DNA of 52,617 bases from Streptomyces graminilatus (lineage in GTDB: Bacteria; Actinomycetota; Actinomycetes; Streptomycetales; Streptomycetaceae): positions 1 to 52,617 of the forward strand of contig NZ_LIQQ01000004.1 of assembly GCF_001418565.1 (NCBI RefSeq), in the 5' to 3' direction. Of this stretch, positions 9,501-18,010 are shown piece by piece. The notes beneath the pieces are model-generated. The model did not search any database. It was not told the DNA's origin and saw only the letters and a program-made list of their open reading frames with translations. A program made the position numbers and the translations under genes. The first letter of the stretch is position 1, and each line of letters starts with the position of its first letter.

Positions 9501-10241
9501 AAACGGATCACCTTCGCCGACACCCAGGCCGCTCCCGTCCCGGTCATCACCTCACCCGAGTGGTCGGGCTCGGAGACCGGCGGGCGCCGATACTCCCCCT
9601 TCACCATCAACGTCGAGCGCCTCAAGCCCTGGCACACCCTCACCGGCCGCCAGCACTTCTACCTCGACCACGACTGGATGACCGCCCTCGGAGAGCAACT
9701 GCCGGTATACCGGCCACCGTTGAACATGAACGCCCTGTTCGGCGAGCCACGCGTCGGCGACACCGGCGACACCGGCGAACTCGGCGTGACCGTGCGCTAC
9801 CTGACCCCGCACAACAAGTGGTCGATCCACTCCGAGTATCAGGACAACCTGTTCATGCTGTCGCTGTCCCGGGGCGGTCCGACGATCTGGATGAGCAAGG
9901 AGGACGCGGCGAAGATCGGCGTCCACGACAACGACTGGGTCGAGGCGGTCAACCGCAACGGCGTCGTCGCCGCCCGCGCGGTGGTCTCGCACCGCATGCC
10001 CGAGGGCACCGTCTACATGCACCACGCCCAGGACCGCCTGATCGACGTGCCCCGCACCGAGACCAACGGCCGGCGCGGCGGCATCCACAACAGCCTGACC
10101 CGGCTGCTGATCAAGCCGAGCCATCTGATCGGCGGCTACGCCCAGTTGACGTACGCCTTCAACTACCTCGGCCCGACCGGCAACCAGCGTGACGAGGTCA
10201 CCGTCGTCCGCCGTCGCACGAATCAGGAGGTGACGTACTGA
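6510..10241 (+). CDS. narG: Respiratory nitrate reductase alpha subunit NarG
   Basis: The catalytic subunit (1243 aa) reduces nitrate to nitrite at a molybdenum bis-MGD cofactor on the cytoplasmic face, taking electrons from NarH. The FS0 iron-sulfur cluster ligands are in HGVNCTGSCSW and further on GCPRGAAFSW (His-Cys3 type). The segment FYDWYADLPVASPQ carries the Asp that coordinates Mo, and QTDVPESGDWWD is equally diagnostic. Length is normal for NarG. The start is TTG at 6510 behind CGGAG; an in-frame ATG at 6543 is the alternative. Its TGA overlaps the narH ATG by one base, so the operon is translationally coupled. Confidence 0.96.
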   Translation: MGTRDSQARARMDGELAEALVRSRRFFSRAEVSEDLRTLHRKGGRQADDFYRDRWSHDKVVRSTHGVNCTGSCSWKVYVKDGIITWEAQQTDYPSVGPDRPEYEPRGCPRGAAFSWYTYSPTRVRYPYVRGVLLEMYREAKARLGDPVAAWADIVSDPVRARRYKAARGKGGLVRAGWDEAVEMVAAAHVHTIKEYGPDRLAGFSPIPAMSMVSHAAGARFYSLLGGVMLSFYDWYADLPVASPQVFGDQTDVPESGDWWDAGYLIMWGSNLPVTRTPDAHWMAEARYRGQKVVAVSPDYADNVKFADEWLAAQPGTDGALAMAMGHVILKEFFVDRQTGHFTSYVKRYTDLPFLVVLDEAEDEPGTCTPGKFLTAADLGGEAAEAEHAEFRTVLLDAATGEPVVPNGTLGDRYGEAGAGKWNLDLGDTDPLLSADGGGEVPVTVGLPRFDALDGSADRLRRGVPVRRVAGRLVTTVYDLLLAQYGVARDGLPGRWPSSYEDATEPYTPAWQAAITGVDAERAARVAREFAANAEESGGRSMIIMGAGTNHWFHSDTIYRAFLTLTTLTGCQGVNGGGWAHYVGQEKVRPITGYSAIATAADWNRPARQMIQTAYWYLHADQFRYDPFSADTLAAAGPGRDGPFAGKTTADVIAQSARMGWMPSYPTFDRNPLDLADEAAAAGRPAAEHVVDELKAGRLRFAGEDPDAPENFPRVLTIWRANLLGSSAKGNEYFLKHLLGTDHAVRATEAPPDARPRDVVWREEAPEGKLDLLLTLDFRMTSTTVFSDVVLPAATWYEKHDLSSTDMHPFVHAFNPAISPPWQTRTDWDAFHTLAEEFSRQAAGHLGVRRDVVTAPLLHDTPDELANPHGTVRDWKAGECEPVPGRTMPKLVTVERDYGAVAQKMAALGPLLDSLGATTKGVTFEVGRELEYLRHKNGTVRGGVADGMPSIAHDTDACEAILALSGTTNGHLATQGFHTLEARTGRQLADLAAEHEGKRITFADTQAAPVPVITSPEWSGSETGGRRYSPFTINVERLKPWHTLTGRQHFYLDHDWMTALGEQLPVYRPPLNMNALFGEPRVGDTGDTGELGVTVRYLTPHNKWSIHSEYQDNLFMLSLSRGGPTIWMSKEDAAKIGVHDNDWVEAVNRNGVVAARAVVSHRMPEGTVYMHHAQDRLIDVPRTETNGRRGGIHNSLTRLLIKPSHLIGGYAQLTYAFNYLGPTGNQRDEVTVVRRRTNQEVTY

Positions 10242-11956
10242 TGCCCCGTGGCGAAGCCACCATCGGACGTGTCATGGCCCAGATGGCGATGGTGATGAAC
10301 CTCGACAAGTGCATCGGCTGCCACACCTGCTCGGTCACCTGCAAGCAGGCGTGGACCAACCGCACCGGCGTCGAGTACGTGTGGTTCAACAACGTCGAGA
10401 CCCGACCCGGCCAGGGCTACCCCCGCCGCTACGAGGACCAGGAGAAGTGGCGCGGCGGCTGGGAGCTCAACAAGCGCGGCAACCTCACGCTGAAAGCGGG
10501 CGGCCGTTTCAAGAAGCTGATCACGATCTTCTCCAACCCGGTGCTGCCGTCCCTCGACGACTACTACGAGCCCTGGACGTACGACTACGAGACCCTGACG
10601 AACGCGCCGCTGCAGGAGCACACCCCCGTCGCCCGCCCCAAGTCCCTGATCACCGGCAAGGACATGAAGATCGCCTGGTCGGCGAACTGGGACGACGACC
10701 TCGGCGGCTCCGTGGACCACGGCGACAAGGACGTGCTGCTGAACCAGGTCTCGGAGAAGGTCAAGTTCGAGTTCGAGCAGACCTTCATGTTCTACCTGCC
10801 GCGCATCTGCGAACACTGCCTCAACCCGTCCTGCGCGGCCTCCTGCCCCTCCGGCGCGATCTACAAGCGCGAGGAGGACGGCATCGTCCTGGTCGACCAG
10901 GACCGCTGCCGGGGCTGGCGCATGTGCGTGACCGGATGCCCGTACAAGAAGGTGTACTTCAACCACCGCACCGGCAAGGCCGAGAAGTGTACCTTCTGCT
11001 TCCCGCGCGTCGAGGTCGGCCTGCCCACCGTCTGCTCCGAGACCTGCGTGGGCCGGCTGCGCTACCTCGGCCTCGTCCTCTACGACGCGGACAGGGTGCT
11101 GGAAGCCGCTTCCACCCCCGACGACACGGATCTGTACGAGGCCCAGCGGCAGGTCTTCCTGGACCCGCACGACCCCGCGGTCGTGCGGGCGGCGGAGAAG
11201 GCGGGCATTCCCCGGGACTGGATCGAGGCCGCCCAGCGATCCCCGGTCCATGCCCTGATCAACACCTACAAGGTGGCGCTTCCGCTGCACCCGGAATACC
11301 GCACCCTGCCCATGGTCTGGTACATCCCGCCCCTGTCCCCGGTGGTCGACGCCGTCCGCGACACCGGCGAGGACGCCGAGGACCACCGCAACCTGTTCGC
11401 CGCCGTCGAATCCCTGCGCATCCCTGTCGACTACCTCGCCCAGTTGTTCACCGCCGGCGACCCGGTACCGGTCGACGCGGTGCTCCGCCGCCTGGCCGCC
11501 ATGCGCGCGTACATGCGGGACATCAACCTCGGCCGCGAGCCGGACGCGTCCATCCCGGCGGCGGTCGGGATGGGCGAGGAGCAGATGTACGACATGTACC
11601 GGCTGCTGGCCCTGGCGAAGTACGACGAGCGGTACGTCATCCCGCCCGCGCACGCCGAACAGGCCCACAAACTGGAGGAGCTCGCCACCGAGTGCAGCCT
11701 GGACTACGAGGGCGGCCCCGGCATGGGAGGCTCCGGCCCCTTCGGCGAGTCGTCCGGCGGCTCCGCTCCGATCGCGGTGGAGAACTTCCATGTCCTGCGC
11801 GACCGGCAGACGGCCGACACTCCGGCCGCCCCCACCGACAAGGCCACCCGCGTCAACCTTCTCAGCTGGGACGGCAAGGGCTCCCCGTCCGGCCTGTTCC
11901 CGGACAGACCGTCCGACGGCAGCGAGGCCGACGGGAAAGCCGAGCCGAAGCCATGA
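10241..11956 (+). CDS. narH: Respiratory nitrate reductase beta subunit NarH
   Basis: The electron-transfer subunit (571 aa) carries three [4Fe-4S] and one [3Fe-4S] cluster between NarI haem and NarG. Cysteine groups are CIGCHTCSVTC, CEHCLNPSCAASCP, CRGWRMCVTGCP and CTFCF with CSETC. Trp in CRGWRMC replaces the fourth cysteine, the usual mark of the [3Fe-4S] cluster. An N-terminal extension of about 12 residues precedes MAQMAMVMNLDKC, so an internal ATG start is possible. The stop overlaps the narJ ATG in an ATGA. Confidence 0.96.
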   Translation: MPRGEATIGRVMAQMAMVMNLDKCIGCHTCSVTCKQAWTNRTGVEYVWFNNVETRPGQGYPRRYEDQEKWRGGWELNKRGNLTLKAGGRFKKLITIFSNPVLPSLDDYYEPWTYDYETLTNAPLQEHTPVARPKSLITGKDMKIAWSANWDDDLGGSVDHGDKDVLLNQVSEKVKFEFEQTFMFYLPRICEHCLNPSCAASCPSGAIYKREEDGIVLVDQDRCRGWRMCVTGCPYKKVYFNHRTGKAEKCTFCFPRVEVGLPTVCSETCVGRLRYLGLVLYDADRVLEAASTPDDTDLYEAQRQVFLDPHDPAVVRAAEKAGIPRDWIEAAQRSPVHALINTYKVALPLHPEYRTLPMVWYIPPLSPVVDAVRDTGEDAEDHRNLFAAVESLRIPVDYLAQLFTAGDPVPVDAVLRRLAAMRAYMRDINLGREPDASIPAAVGMGEEQMYDMYRLLALAKYDERYVIPPAHAEQAHKLEELATECSLDYEGGPGMGGSGPFGESSGGSAPIAVENFHVLRDRQTADTPAAPTDKATRVNLLSWDGKGSPSGLFPDRPSDGSEADGKAEPKP

Positions 11957-12618
11957 AGAGGAAGCCCACGCGCACCGCCCGCACCCAGCCCTGGCACCCC
12001 CACGCCTGGCAGGCCCAGTCCCTGCTGCTCGACTACCCCGACGAACAGTTCGAACAGCGCCTGGCCCTGGCCGGCCGGGTCGCCGCCGCCCTGCCGGGAC
12101 CGGTCGCCCGCCCCCTGCTCCGCTTCACCGCACACGCCGAGCAGACCACCCGCGCCGATCTGGCCGCCGCCTATGTCGCCACCTTCGACCACCGCAAACG
12201 CTGCTGCCCGTACCTGACGTACTACGCGTACGGCGACACCCGGAAGCGCGGCATCGGCCTGCTGCGGCTGAAGCAGACCTACGCCGCGGCCGGCTGGCGC
12301 CTGGGCGAGGACGAACTGCCCGACCACCTCGCCGTCGTCCTCGAATTCGCCGCCACCGACCCCGCGGCCGGACACGACCTGCTGATCGAACACCGTGCCG
12401 GCCTGGAACTCCTGCGCCTGGCCCTGACCGACGACGGCTCACCCTGGGCGCACGTCCTGGACTCCGTCTCCGCCACCCTGCCCGCCCTGGCCGGCGACGA
12501 CCGCGAAGCCGTCATGCGCCTGGCCGCGCAGGGCCCGCCCGAGGAGCAGGTCGGCCTCGACCCGTACGCGGCATCCCCCGTGTTCCTGCCCGACCCCGTC
12601 GTAGGAGGACTCCGATGA
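11953..12618 (+). CDS. narJ: Nitrate reductase assembly chaperone NarJ
   Basis: A 221-aa cytoplasmic chaperone that holds apo-NarGH while the molybdenum cofactor is inserted; it is not part of the final enzyme. The motifs LLLDYPDEQF, AAYVATFDHRKRCCPYLTYYAYGDTR (shown here as two adjoining pieces of the TorD/NarJ fold) and GRELPDHL-like EDELPDHLAVVLEF are typical. It overlaps narH and narI by ATGA at both ends, so all four subunits are coupled. Confidence 0.93.
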   Translation: MKRKPTRTARTQPWHPHAWQAQSLLLDYPDEQFEQRLALAGRVAAALPGPVARPLLRFTAHAEQTTRADLAAAYVATFDHRKRCCPYLTYYAYGDTRKRGIGLLRLKQTYAAAGWRLGEDELPDHLAVVLEFAATDPAAGHDLLIEHRAGLELLRLALTDDGSPWAHVLDSVSATLPALAGDDREAVMRLAAQGPPEEQVGLDPYAASPVFLPDPVVGGLR

Positions 12619-13382
12619 CCGCGCCCGCACAGCCCCTCACCCTGGCGGCCCAGGCAGGCACCGGCGGAACCCTGCTGTGGGCCGTCCTGCCCTACGTCTC
12701 GCTCGCCGTCTTCGTCCTGGGCCACATCTGGCGCTACCGCTACGACAAGTTCGGCTGGACCACGCGCTCCTCCCAGCTGTACGAGAGGCGGCTGCTGCGC
12801 ATCGGCAGCCCGCTGTTCCACTTCGGCATCCTCGTGGTGCTCCTCGGCCACATCGGCGGCCTGGTCATCCCCAAGGGCTGGACCGAGGCGGTCGGCGTCA
12901 GCGAGCACACGTACCACATCGGCGCGGTCGTGCTCGGCACGACGGCGGGTGTCGCCACGCTCGGCGGGCTGGCCATCCTGATCTACCGGCGCCGCACCGT
13001 CGGCCCGGTCTTCTCCGCCACCACCCGCAACGACAAGGCCATGTACGTCTCGCTGACCCTGACCATCGCGCTCGGCCTGTCCGCCACGGTGGCCGCCAAC
13101 GTCGTCGGCGGGGGATACGACTACCGTGAGACCATCTCCCCCTGGTTTCGTTCCCTCTTCTACCTCCAGCCCGACCCGGACCTGATGACCGGTGTCCCCG
13201 TGCTGTTCCAACTGCACGCGGCCAGCGCCCTGTTGCTGTTCGCGGCCTGGCCGTTCACCCGGCTCGTCCACATGCTCACCGCGCCGCTGGGCTACCTGAC
13301 CCGCCCCTACATCGTCTACCGCAGCCGCGACACCCGGCTCGGCTCCCGCCCGCCACGCCGCGGCTGGGAACGCGTGGGGTGA
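12615..13382 (+). CDS. narI: Respiratory nitrate reductase gamma subunit NarI
   Basis: The 255-aa membrane cytochrome b anchors the enzyme and oxidises menaquinol. Five hydrophobic segments are visible, beginning LLWAVLPYVSLAVFVLGHIW. Haem-ligand-type histidines appear in FVLGHIWRYR, LFHFGILVVLLGHIGG, and near the end FQLHAASALLL and TRLVHMLTAP. It is the last gene of narGHJI. A 26-bp palindrome follows 35 bp later. Confidence 0.95.
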   Translation: MTAPAQPLTLAAQAGTGGTLLWAVLPYVSLAVFVLGHIWRYRYDKFGWTTRSSQLYERRLLRIGSPLFHFGILVVLLGHIGGLVIPKGWTEAVGVSEHTYHIGAVVLGTTAGVATLGGLAILIYRRRTVGPVFSATTRNDKAMYVSLTLTIALGLSATVAANVVGGGYDYRETISPWFRSLFYLQPDPDLMTGVPVLFQLHAASALLLFAAWPFTRLVHMLTAPLGYLTRPYIVYRSRDTRLGSRPPRRGWERVG

Positions 13383-13417
13383 TGAGCGCCCGACCCACCG
13401 CCGCCCGGTGATACTGC

Positions 13418-13443
13418 CCGTGACCGCGGTACCGCGGTCACGG
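13418..13443. promoter_or_regulatory. 26-bp perfect palindrome downstream of narI
   Basis: The sequence is a perfect palindrome without a loop, centred on ccgcggt/accgcgg with arms ending gtgacc and ggtcac; the half ctgcggtcacgg recurs about 17 bp later. A loopless palindrome is more like a protein-binding site than a terminator, although it could extrude as a hairpin. The remaining sequence to the IS (13444-13756) contains no supportable gene. Confidence 0.5.
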
Positions 13444-13756
13444 CCGGAGCCGTTGCCCGCTGCGGTCACGGGGCGACACACGGCCATGCCCGCCGATCGA
13501 CGGTTCACCGGTCCGCGACCGGGACCGGGCGAGCGGCAGGCGGGCAGACGGGCAAGGGACCGCCCGGTGGTCCCATCGCGGGCCAAGGGGCCCCGCAACG
13601 AGGGAAGTTCGGCCCTGTCGGCGGCGGCAGGGGCGCCGGGACCATCGACGGGACGGGCGGATCTGCTCCCCCACCGGGCCCAGTGCGGTGTGTGGAACAG
13701 GACAAGCATCGAGGAGGTATCGGACATTCCTCATCACGGAGTCTTAGCTTAAGCTC
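13444..13756. other. Non-coding stretch between the nar operon and the IS
   Basis: About 310 bp with no convincing reading frame. It contains a second half of the upstream palindrome (gcggtcacgg) and gggaagttcggccc near 13602, which loosely resembles a DevR-type box. It ends in cttagcttaagct, a short palindromic stretch into which the IS appears to have inserted. Confidence 0.4.
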
Positions 13757-15601
13757 AGCTTGACTCTGTCGGGGATCTTGGAGTTTCCCGGTGCGGCGGC
13801 AAGATCGACGGGCATGCTCGTGTGGTTCTGCCGACCGATACAGCTGTCGAGGTGTTCGTTGTCCCTTCGTCCCCGTTCCGGTGAGCATGTTCCGCCTCTG
13901 ACTGCGCAGGTTGCGCGGGCGAGCAACCCGGTTGGCACGACGGCGATATGGGTGCGGGACCGCCTTGATGGGCTGTGGTGCGACGAGGACTTCGCGGACT
14001 GGTACCCGCGGGACGGGCGCCCGGGTCTCTCGCCTGCTCAGCTGGCCACCGTCTGTGTGCTGCAGTTCCTGCTCGGTCTGTCGGACAGGCAGGCCGCCGA
14101 GTCGGTCCGCTGCCGCATCGACTTCAAATATGCGATGGCCATGGAGCTGGACGACCCTGGATTCCACCACAGTGTGCTGGCCGACTTCCGCGAGCGCCTC
14201 GCTGAGGTCGGCCGTGCCGACCGCCTCCTCGACCTCGCACTCGCACGCCTGAAAGAGACAGGTCTCGTCCGCGAGCGCACCACGCAGCGCACCGACTCCA
14301 CCCATGTCCTGGCTGCGGTGCGTGACCTGACCCGCCTGGAGCTGGTCACCGAGGCGGTCCGCGCCGCACTCGAAGAAGTAGCCGCCACGTCCCCGCACCT
14401 CCTCGACGAACTGGTCGACGAGGACTGGGGGCTGCGCTACGGCCGGCCGGTCCGCCTGGGCAAGAACCCCACCAAGCCCAAGACCAGGATCCTCGCAGCC
14501 GGAAACGATGCCTTCCGGCTCCTGGAGCACCTCCACCGTCACGGTGCTCACCACATGTCCGGTCCTCGCGTCCAGGCTCTGCGGCAGATCATGGTGCAGA
14601 ACTATCACCGTGATGCCGCCGGCCGCATGCGCTGGCGCACCGCCGAGAAGGAAGGCGGGGCGGGTCTGCCGCCGTCGTCGAGGGCGATCGTCTCGCCCTA
14701 CGACACCTCGGCCCGCTACGCGCGGCACGGCCACATCATCAGCTGGAAGGGGTTCGCCGCTCACCTGACCGAGACCTGCGCTCCCGACGGCCCCAACGTG
14801 ATCACGGATGTCGCCACCACCGCGGCCACCACCCACGACAGCAAGGTCCTGCCCGGCATCCACACCCGCCTTGCCCGGCGCGGACTGCTGCCCGCCGAGC
14901 ACCTGGTCGACGCCGGCTACACCTCCCTGCCCCACCTGGAACAAGCCGCCCGCGAACACCAGGTCACCGTCTCCGGACCGCTGAAGAGCAACCCCACCCA
15001 CCAGCACCGCCGAGGCGAGGGCTTCGCCCGGGACGACTTCCACATCGACTTCGACCGTCAGCAGGTGACCTGCCCCCAGGGACAGGTCAGCGCGGGCTGG
15101 CACGGCCCCTACCCGACCTCCTCGCCCACCGCCGCCCCGCTGATCGTGGCCAGGTTCACCAAGAGTCAGTGCCGGCCCTGCCCGGCACGCACCCAGTGCA
15201 CCAGCACCGCCGACAGCGCCCGCACCGTGGGCTTTCCCCCGCGCGAGCTCCGTGACCTGCAACTCCGCGTCCGCGCCGAACAGCAGACGCCCGAGTGGAA
15301 GGCCCGATACGCGGTCCGCTCCGGAGTGGAAGGCACGGTCAACGAGTTCGCCCACGGACACGGCATACGGCGCTGCCGCTACCGAGGACAGGGAAAGGCC
15401 CATGTCCAGCACGTCCTGACAGCCATCGCCGTCAACATCGAGCGCCTCAGCGGACTGTCACCGGCTGAGGAAGCCCCCACACCCCGCCGACCGACGGCCT
15501 TCCAGAACTACCTCGACCAGCGCGAGATCCCTCGCCCGAAGTCCTGGCGAACTCTGGGCAGTTGACTCCGCCGACTCCAAGATCCCCGACAGAGTCAAGC
15601 T
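13757..15601 (+). mobile_element. IS1182-family insertion sequence
   Basis: A 28-bp perfect inverted repeat beginning agcttgactctgtcgggg lies at 13757-13784 and, reversed, at 15574-15601, enclosing one transposase gene. The repeats can be extended outward by three bases with one mismatch, after which both flanks read aag, a possible very short target duplication. It separates the nar operon from a frameshifted gene. The perfect ends and open transposase suggest a fairly recent insertion. Confidence 0.88.
13859..15565 (+). CDS. IS1182-family DDE transposase
   Basis: A transposase of about 568 aa catalysing movement of the surrounding [28 protein letters not shown] and [12 protein letters not shown] are the conserved N-terminal part. 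[16 protein letters not shown] holds the first catalytic Asp, [17 protein letters not shown] and [11 protein letters not shown] the second, and [19 protein letters not shown] the catalytic Glu. A CxxCxxxxxC pattern ([10 protein letters not shown]) is present near the C-terminus. The start is uncertain: TTG 13859 (LSLRPRSGE) fits family N-termini, while ATG 13814 or 13760 would add residues partly encoded by the inverted repeat. Confidence 0.88.
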   Translation: MSLRPRSGEHVPPLTAQVARASNPVGTTAIWVRDRLDGLWCDEDFADWYPRDGRPGLSPAQLATVCVLQFLLGLSDRQAAESVRCRIDFKYAMAMELDDPGFHHSVLADFRERLAEVGRADRLLDLALARLKETGLVRERTTQRTDSTHVLAAVRDLTRLELVTEAVRAALEEVAATSPHLLDELVDEDWGLRYGRPVRLGKNPTKPKTRILAAGNDAFRLLEHLHRHGAHHMSGPRVQALRQIMVQNYHRDAAGRMRWRTAEKEGGAGLPPSSRAIVSPYDTSARYARHGHIISWKGFAAHLTETCAPDGPNVITDVATTAATTHDSKVLPGIHTRLARRGLLPAEHLVDAGYTSLPHLEQAAREHQVTVSGPLKSNPTHQHRRGEGFARDDFHIDFDRQQVTCPQGQVSAGWHGPYPTSSPTAAPLIVARFTKSQCRPCPARTQCTSTADSARTVGFPPRELRDLQLRVRAEQQTPEWKARYAVRSGVEGTVNEFAHGHGIRRCRYRGQGKAHVQHVLTAIAVNIERLSGLSPAEEAPTPRRPTAFQNYLDQREIPRPKSWRTLGS

Positions 15602-15688
15602 CAGAAGCTGTTGTTGTTCCGGACGTGAGGACTGTGTTTTCGCTGGTGGGGCGTAGGTTCGGCGATCTCGTGGGAGTGACGGTTTGTC

Positions 15689-16253
15689 GTGTCGTCGCTG
15701 CTGTGGGGGTCGTGGATGCCGTCGGTGGTCGGACTGCTGGAACAGCGCGAGCTGGGTGCTTGCCGTCGGGTGGACGAGTTGCGGGAGGAAGCGGACCGAT
15801 TCCAGGCCGAACTGGCCGTGGCCGAGCGGGAAGCAGGAGTGGGCGATTGCCCGCTCGAAGGTCGGCGAGGTGCTGGCCCCGGAGGAGCCCGGGCGCGACC
15901 GTGCCCGGGCCGACGGGAGTGTGCGGGCCGCCGAAGGATAGCCGGGAACGGTTGCGCAGGCGGCGAAGCCGAAGTCGCAGGTGCCCATGTGGTGTGAGGG
16001 GCTGGCCTGGTCGGCGCTGCCGGTGGACTATCAGCGCGTCGTGCAGTTGGGGGCGGACCGGGCCCGGCTCGGTCAGGGGCCGGTGACCTGCCAGGAGATG
16101 GCCGCCGCCTTCGGCATGGACGTGGTGCCGGCCCGTGTGGAGGCGCTGCGGTCGAAGGCGAGACGCCTGGTCGCGCGCGGCTGGCTGGCAGAGCCGGCTG
16201 CGGGCCGGTTCACGCCCGCCCGCGGTGTGGCCCAGCCAGGCGGCGGCTCATGA
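15689..16253 (+). pseudogene. Frameshifted coiled-coil/winged-helix conserved protein
   Basis: The first part (GTG at 15689) reads WMPSVVGLLEQRE and VDELREEADRFQAELAVAERE, a coiled coil. Continuity then jumps near 15835 to another frame (EWAIARSKVGEVLAPEE), meets a TAG at 15939-15941, and continues in that frame after the stop with WSALPVDYQRVVQL, ARVEALRSKARRLVARGWL and a terminal TGA. This pattern (coiled coil plus a C-terminal winged helix) is common in Streptomyces proteins found beside insertion sequences. One frameshift and one nonsense mutation make it a pseudogene; function unknown. Confidence 0.65.
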
Positions 16254-16377
16254 CCGTGGTCATCGACCAAAGGATCATCGCCTCGGCACTGGCGGTGCGG
16301 CGCTCGAAGTCGCGGACCAGGCGGCGGCTGCGCATCAGGTGGGCGAAGAGACGCTCGACGATCCACCGCTTGGCCTT
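16240..16377 (-). pseudogene. C-terminal fragment of an IS5-family transposase
   Basis: The minus strand reads [20 protein letters not shown], then [18 protein letters not shown] and TTVMSRRLA. This is the end of the DDE domain of IS5-family transposases, including the catalytic Glu of [10 protein letters not shown]. The upstream nine-tenths of the gene is absent: similarity ends abruptly at about 16378. With the N-terminal fragment at 3894-4073 on the opposite strand, IS5 debris brackets the nitrate segment. Confidence 0.7.
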
Positions 16378-16490
16378 ATTTCACTCGAAGGGGTGATATG
16401 TGATGTTGATTCCCTAATGGATCAGTATGATCCCCTGGTAGTGAAGCGAGTGCGGGAAAGGGGAGCGATAGGTGCGTAGGGGAGTAGCAG

Positions 16491-17120
16491 GTGCCTAGGG
16501 GGGCCGAGTCCCGAGCCGGCGCCGCAGCCGAGTTCCGAGCCGCCGACGAGACCACGGACCCGATCGCCTTCTGCCCGCTGGACGTGCTACGCGAGACCAT
16601 GGAGAGCGTCGCCGAGGCGGGCCGCGTGTTCTCCGCCGGGCTCGCCGCCATCGAGCCTGCGACGCTCCCCACCTCCCTGGGGCAGTCGCTGACCTCCGTG
16701 ATCGAGGCCAACGGCGCTCTGTTCGAGCAACTCACCAGGTTCTCCCGGCGCTCCGCCCAACCGGCCTCCTCACAGACCACCCGGGACGGCGCGCCGGGCG
16801 CGGCGCCCGGCGCGCACGCCGTGGTGCTGCGAGGTAGCCCCGGGGAGACAATTGCGGGGGCCTTCCTCCTGGAGAACGTACGGGACGAAGCCATCACTGC
16901 GACCCCGCTGCCCACCGCGTTCGTCGACCCGTCGGGGGCCCGGGTCGACGTCGAACTTCGACTGGAACCAGCACAGTTGGCGCTTGGCCCCGGTGAACAG
17001 GCCGTGGTCGCTGTGGAGGTGGTCGTCCCGGACCGGCTGACTGCCGTCGGTGAGGTCAGGGGCGCGGTCCATGTGCCGGGTCTCACCGCCTCCATCGTGC
17101 CGGTCGTCATCACCGGATGA
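16491..17120 (+). CDS. Unknown protein: amphipathic helical N-terminus plus beta-rich C-terminal domain
   Basis: I do not recognise this 209-aa protein. Residues about 25-85 are predicted helical and amphipathic (LDVLRETMESVAEAGRVFS, then SVIEANGALFEQLTRFSRR), somewhat like phasins. Residues about 110-209 form a beta-rich, Ig-like domain (GAFLLENVRDE, VVAVEVVVPDRL, HVPGLTASIVPVVITG). There is no signal peptide. The stop overlaps the ATG of the next gene (GATGA), so it is coupled to the membrane methyltransferase-like protein. It opens the unknown cluster 16.5-26.5 kb. The helix resembles one in the 117-aa protein at 24818-25171 (FFSANAVLLRDLASVV). Confidence 0.6.
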   Translation: MPRGAESRAGAAAEFRAADETTDPIAFCPLDVLRETMESVAEAGRVFSAGLAAIEPATLPTSLGQSLTSVIEANGALFEQLTRFSRRSAQPASSQTTRDGAPGAAPGAHAVVLRGSPGETIAGAFLLENVRDEAITATPLPTAFVDPSGARVDVELRLEPAQLALGPGEQAVVAVEVVVPDRLTAVGEVRGAVHVPGLTASIVPVVITG

Positions 17121-18010
17121 GCGACCGGGCGCGGGGCGCGCAGTCCCCCGGGGCGATGTCGGATCTCCTCGACTGTCTGGGCGTCGGCGGACGGTGGCCA
17201 CGCAGACTGGTCCCGCTGGCGATCTGGTTCGGGTTCGGCGCCGCGATGGTCGGGGTTGTCGCCGTGCAGGCGTGCGTCGAGTGGGCGGTCGGTGTCCCGG
17301 CCGTCGGCATCGTCTGTGCGGCCGTGGTGATGTGGGGGGTGTGGTCGATATGGCACAGCCACCTCTTCGGCAAGCACCGCGAGGCCATTCTCGCCGCAGC
17401 GCTGGAGTATCCGTACCGGCGCGCGTTCTTCCAGGACATCTTCCCCGGCATCACCATCGGCTTCAGCCAGATGCTGCGGCCTGCGTGGAACGGGCAGAAC
17501 CTGCGTGCGGGCCTGTTTCCCCGGCTGCCCGGGACCGCGTCTGCCTGGCTCGTGCAGTCCGCGGGGCTGGTGGTGCTCCTCGGTTCGGCCGTTCTGTTCG
17601 TGGGCGCCTGGCGGGTGCTGGGCGCTGCCCGTGTCGGGTTCGCCTCGGAGTTCCGCGACCCGGATCTGTTCGAACCGGTACAGCGCGGTCCGTACGGCCG
17701 AGTGCGCCATCCGCTGTTCTGGTCGGGGATCGGCGTCTCGTGGTCATTCGCGTTGCTGGCGCCCACCACGGCGGGCATGGCCCTCGCCGTGGTGAACACC
17801 CTGTACGGCCTGGTCTACAACGTGCTGGAGGACCGGCGCCTTGCCAAGGTGCTCGGCGACCGGTACACCGACTACTCGCGTCAGGTGCCTTGGATCATTC
17901 CGGCCCGCCGGTCACCCGAGTCCCGCGACTCCCACCACCCCCACCATTTGCGCAACTCCTACGGCTCCTGCCTGGAGGCGTCGGCGCAACTGCAGGACCG
18001 GGAGGTGTAG
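17117..18010 (+). CDS. ICMT/PEMT-like membrane methyltransferase family protein (copy 1)
   Basis: A 297-aa polytopic membrane protein with about five hydrophobic segments. The C-terminal half has the isoprenylcysteine/phospholipid methyltransferase-like pattern: RGPYGRVRHPLFWSGIG, then NVLEDRRLAKVLGDRYTDY followed by SRQVPWIIP. The Arg-His-Pro and the late Glu-x-x-Arg are the residues that bind S-adenosylmethionine and substrate in this superfamily. The methyl acceptor is unknown. It shares blocks such as YPYRRAFFQDIFPG with the protein at 25244-25996, so the cluster has two paralogues. Its last 52 bp overlap the convergent cysteine-rich gene. Confidence 0.75.
   Translation: MSDRARGAQSPGAMSDLLDCLGVGGRWPRRLVPLAIWFGFGAAMVGVVAVQACVEWAVGVPAVGIVCAAVVMWGVWSIWHSHLFGKHREAILAAALEYPYRRAFFQDIFPGITIGFSQMLRPAWNGQNLRAGLFPRLPGTASAWLVQSAGLVVLLGSAVLFVGAWRVLGAARVGFASEFRDPDLFEPVQRGPYGRVRHPLFWSGIGVSWSFALLAPTTAGMALAVVNTLYGLVYNVLEDRRLAKVLGDRYTDYSRQVPWIIPARRSPESRDSHHPHHLRNSYGSCLEASAQLQDREV

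Noticed and set aside
16406..16431. Possible promoter TTGATT-N14-TATGAT before the 209-aa gene
   Set aside because: The spacer is only 14 bp, too short for a standard sigma-70-type promoter; the AT-rich patch may still be promoter-related but cannot be assigned.
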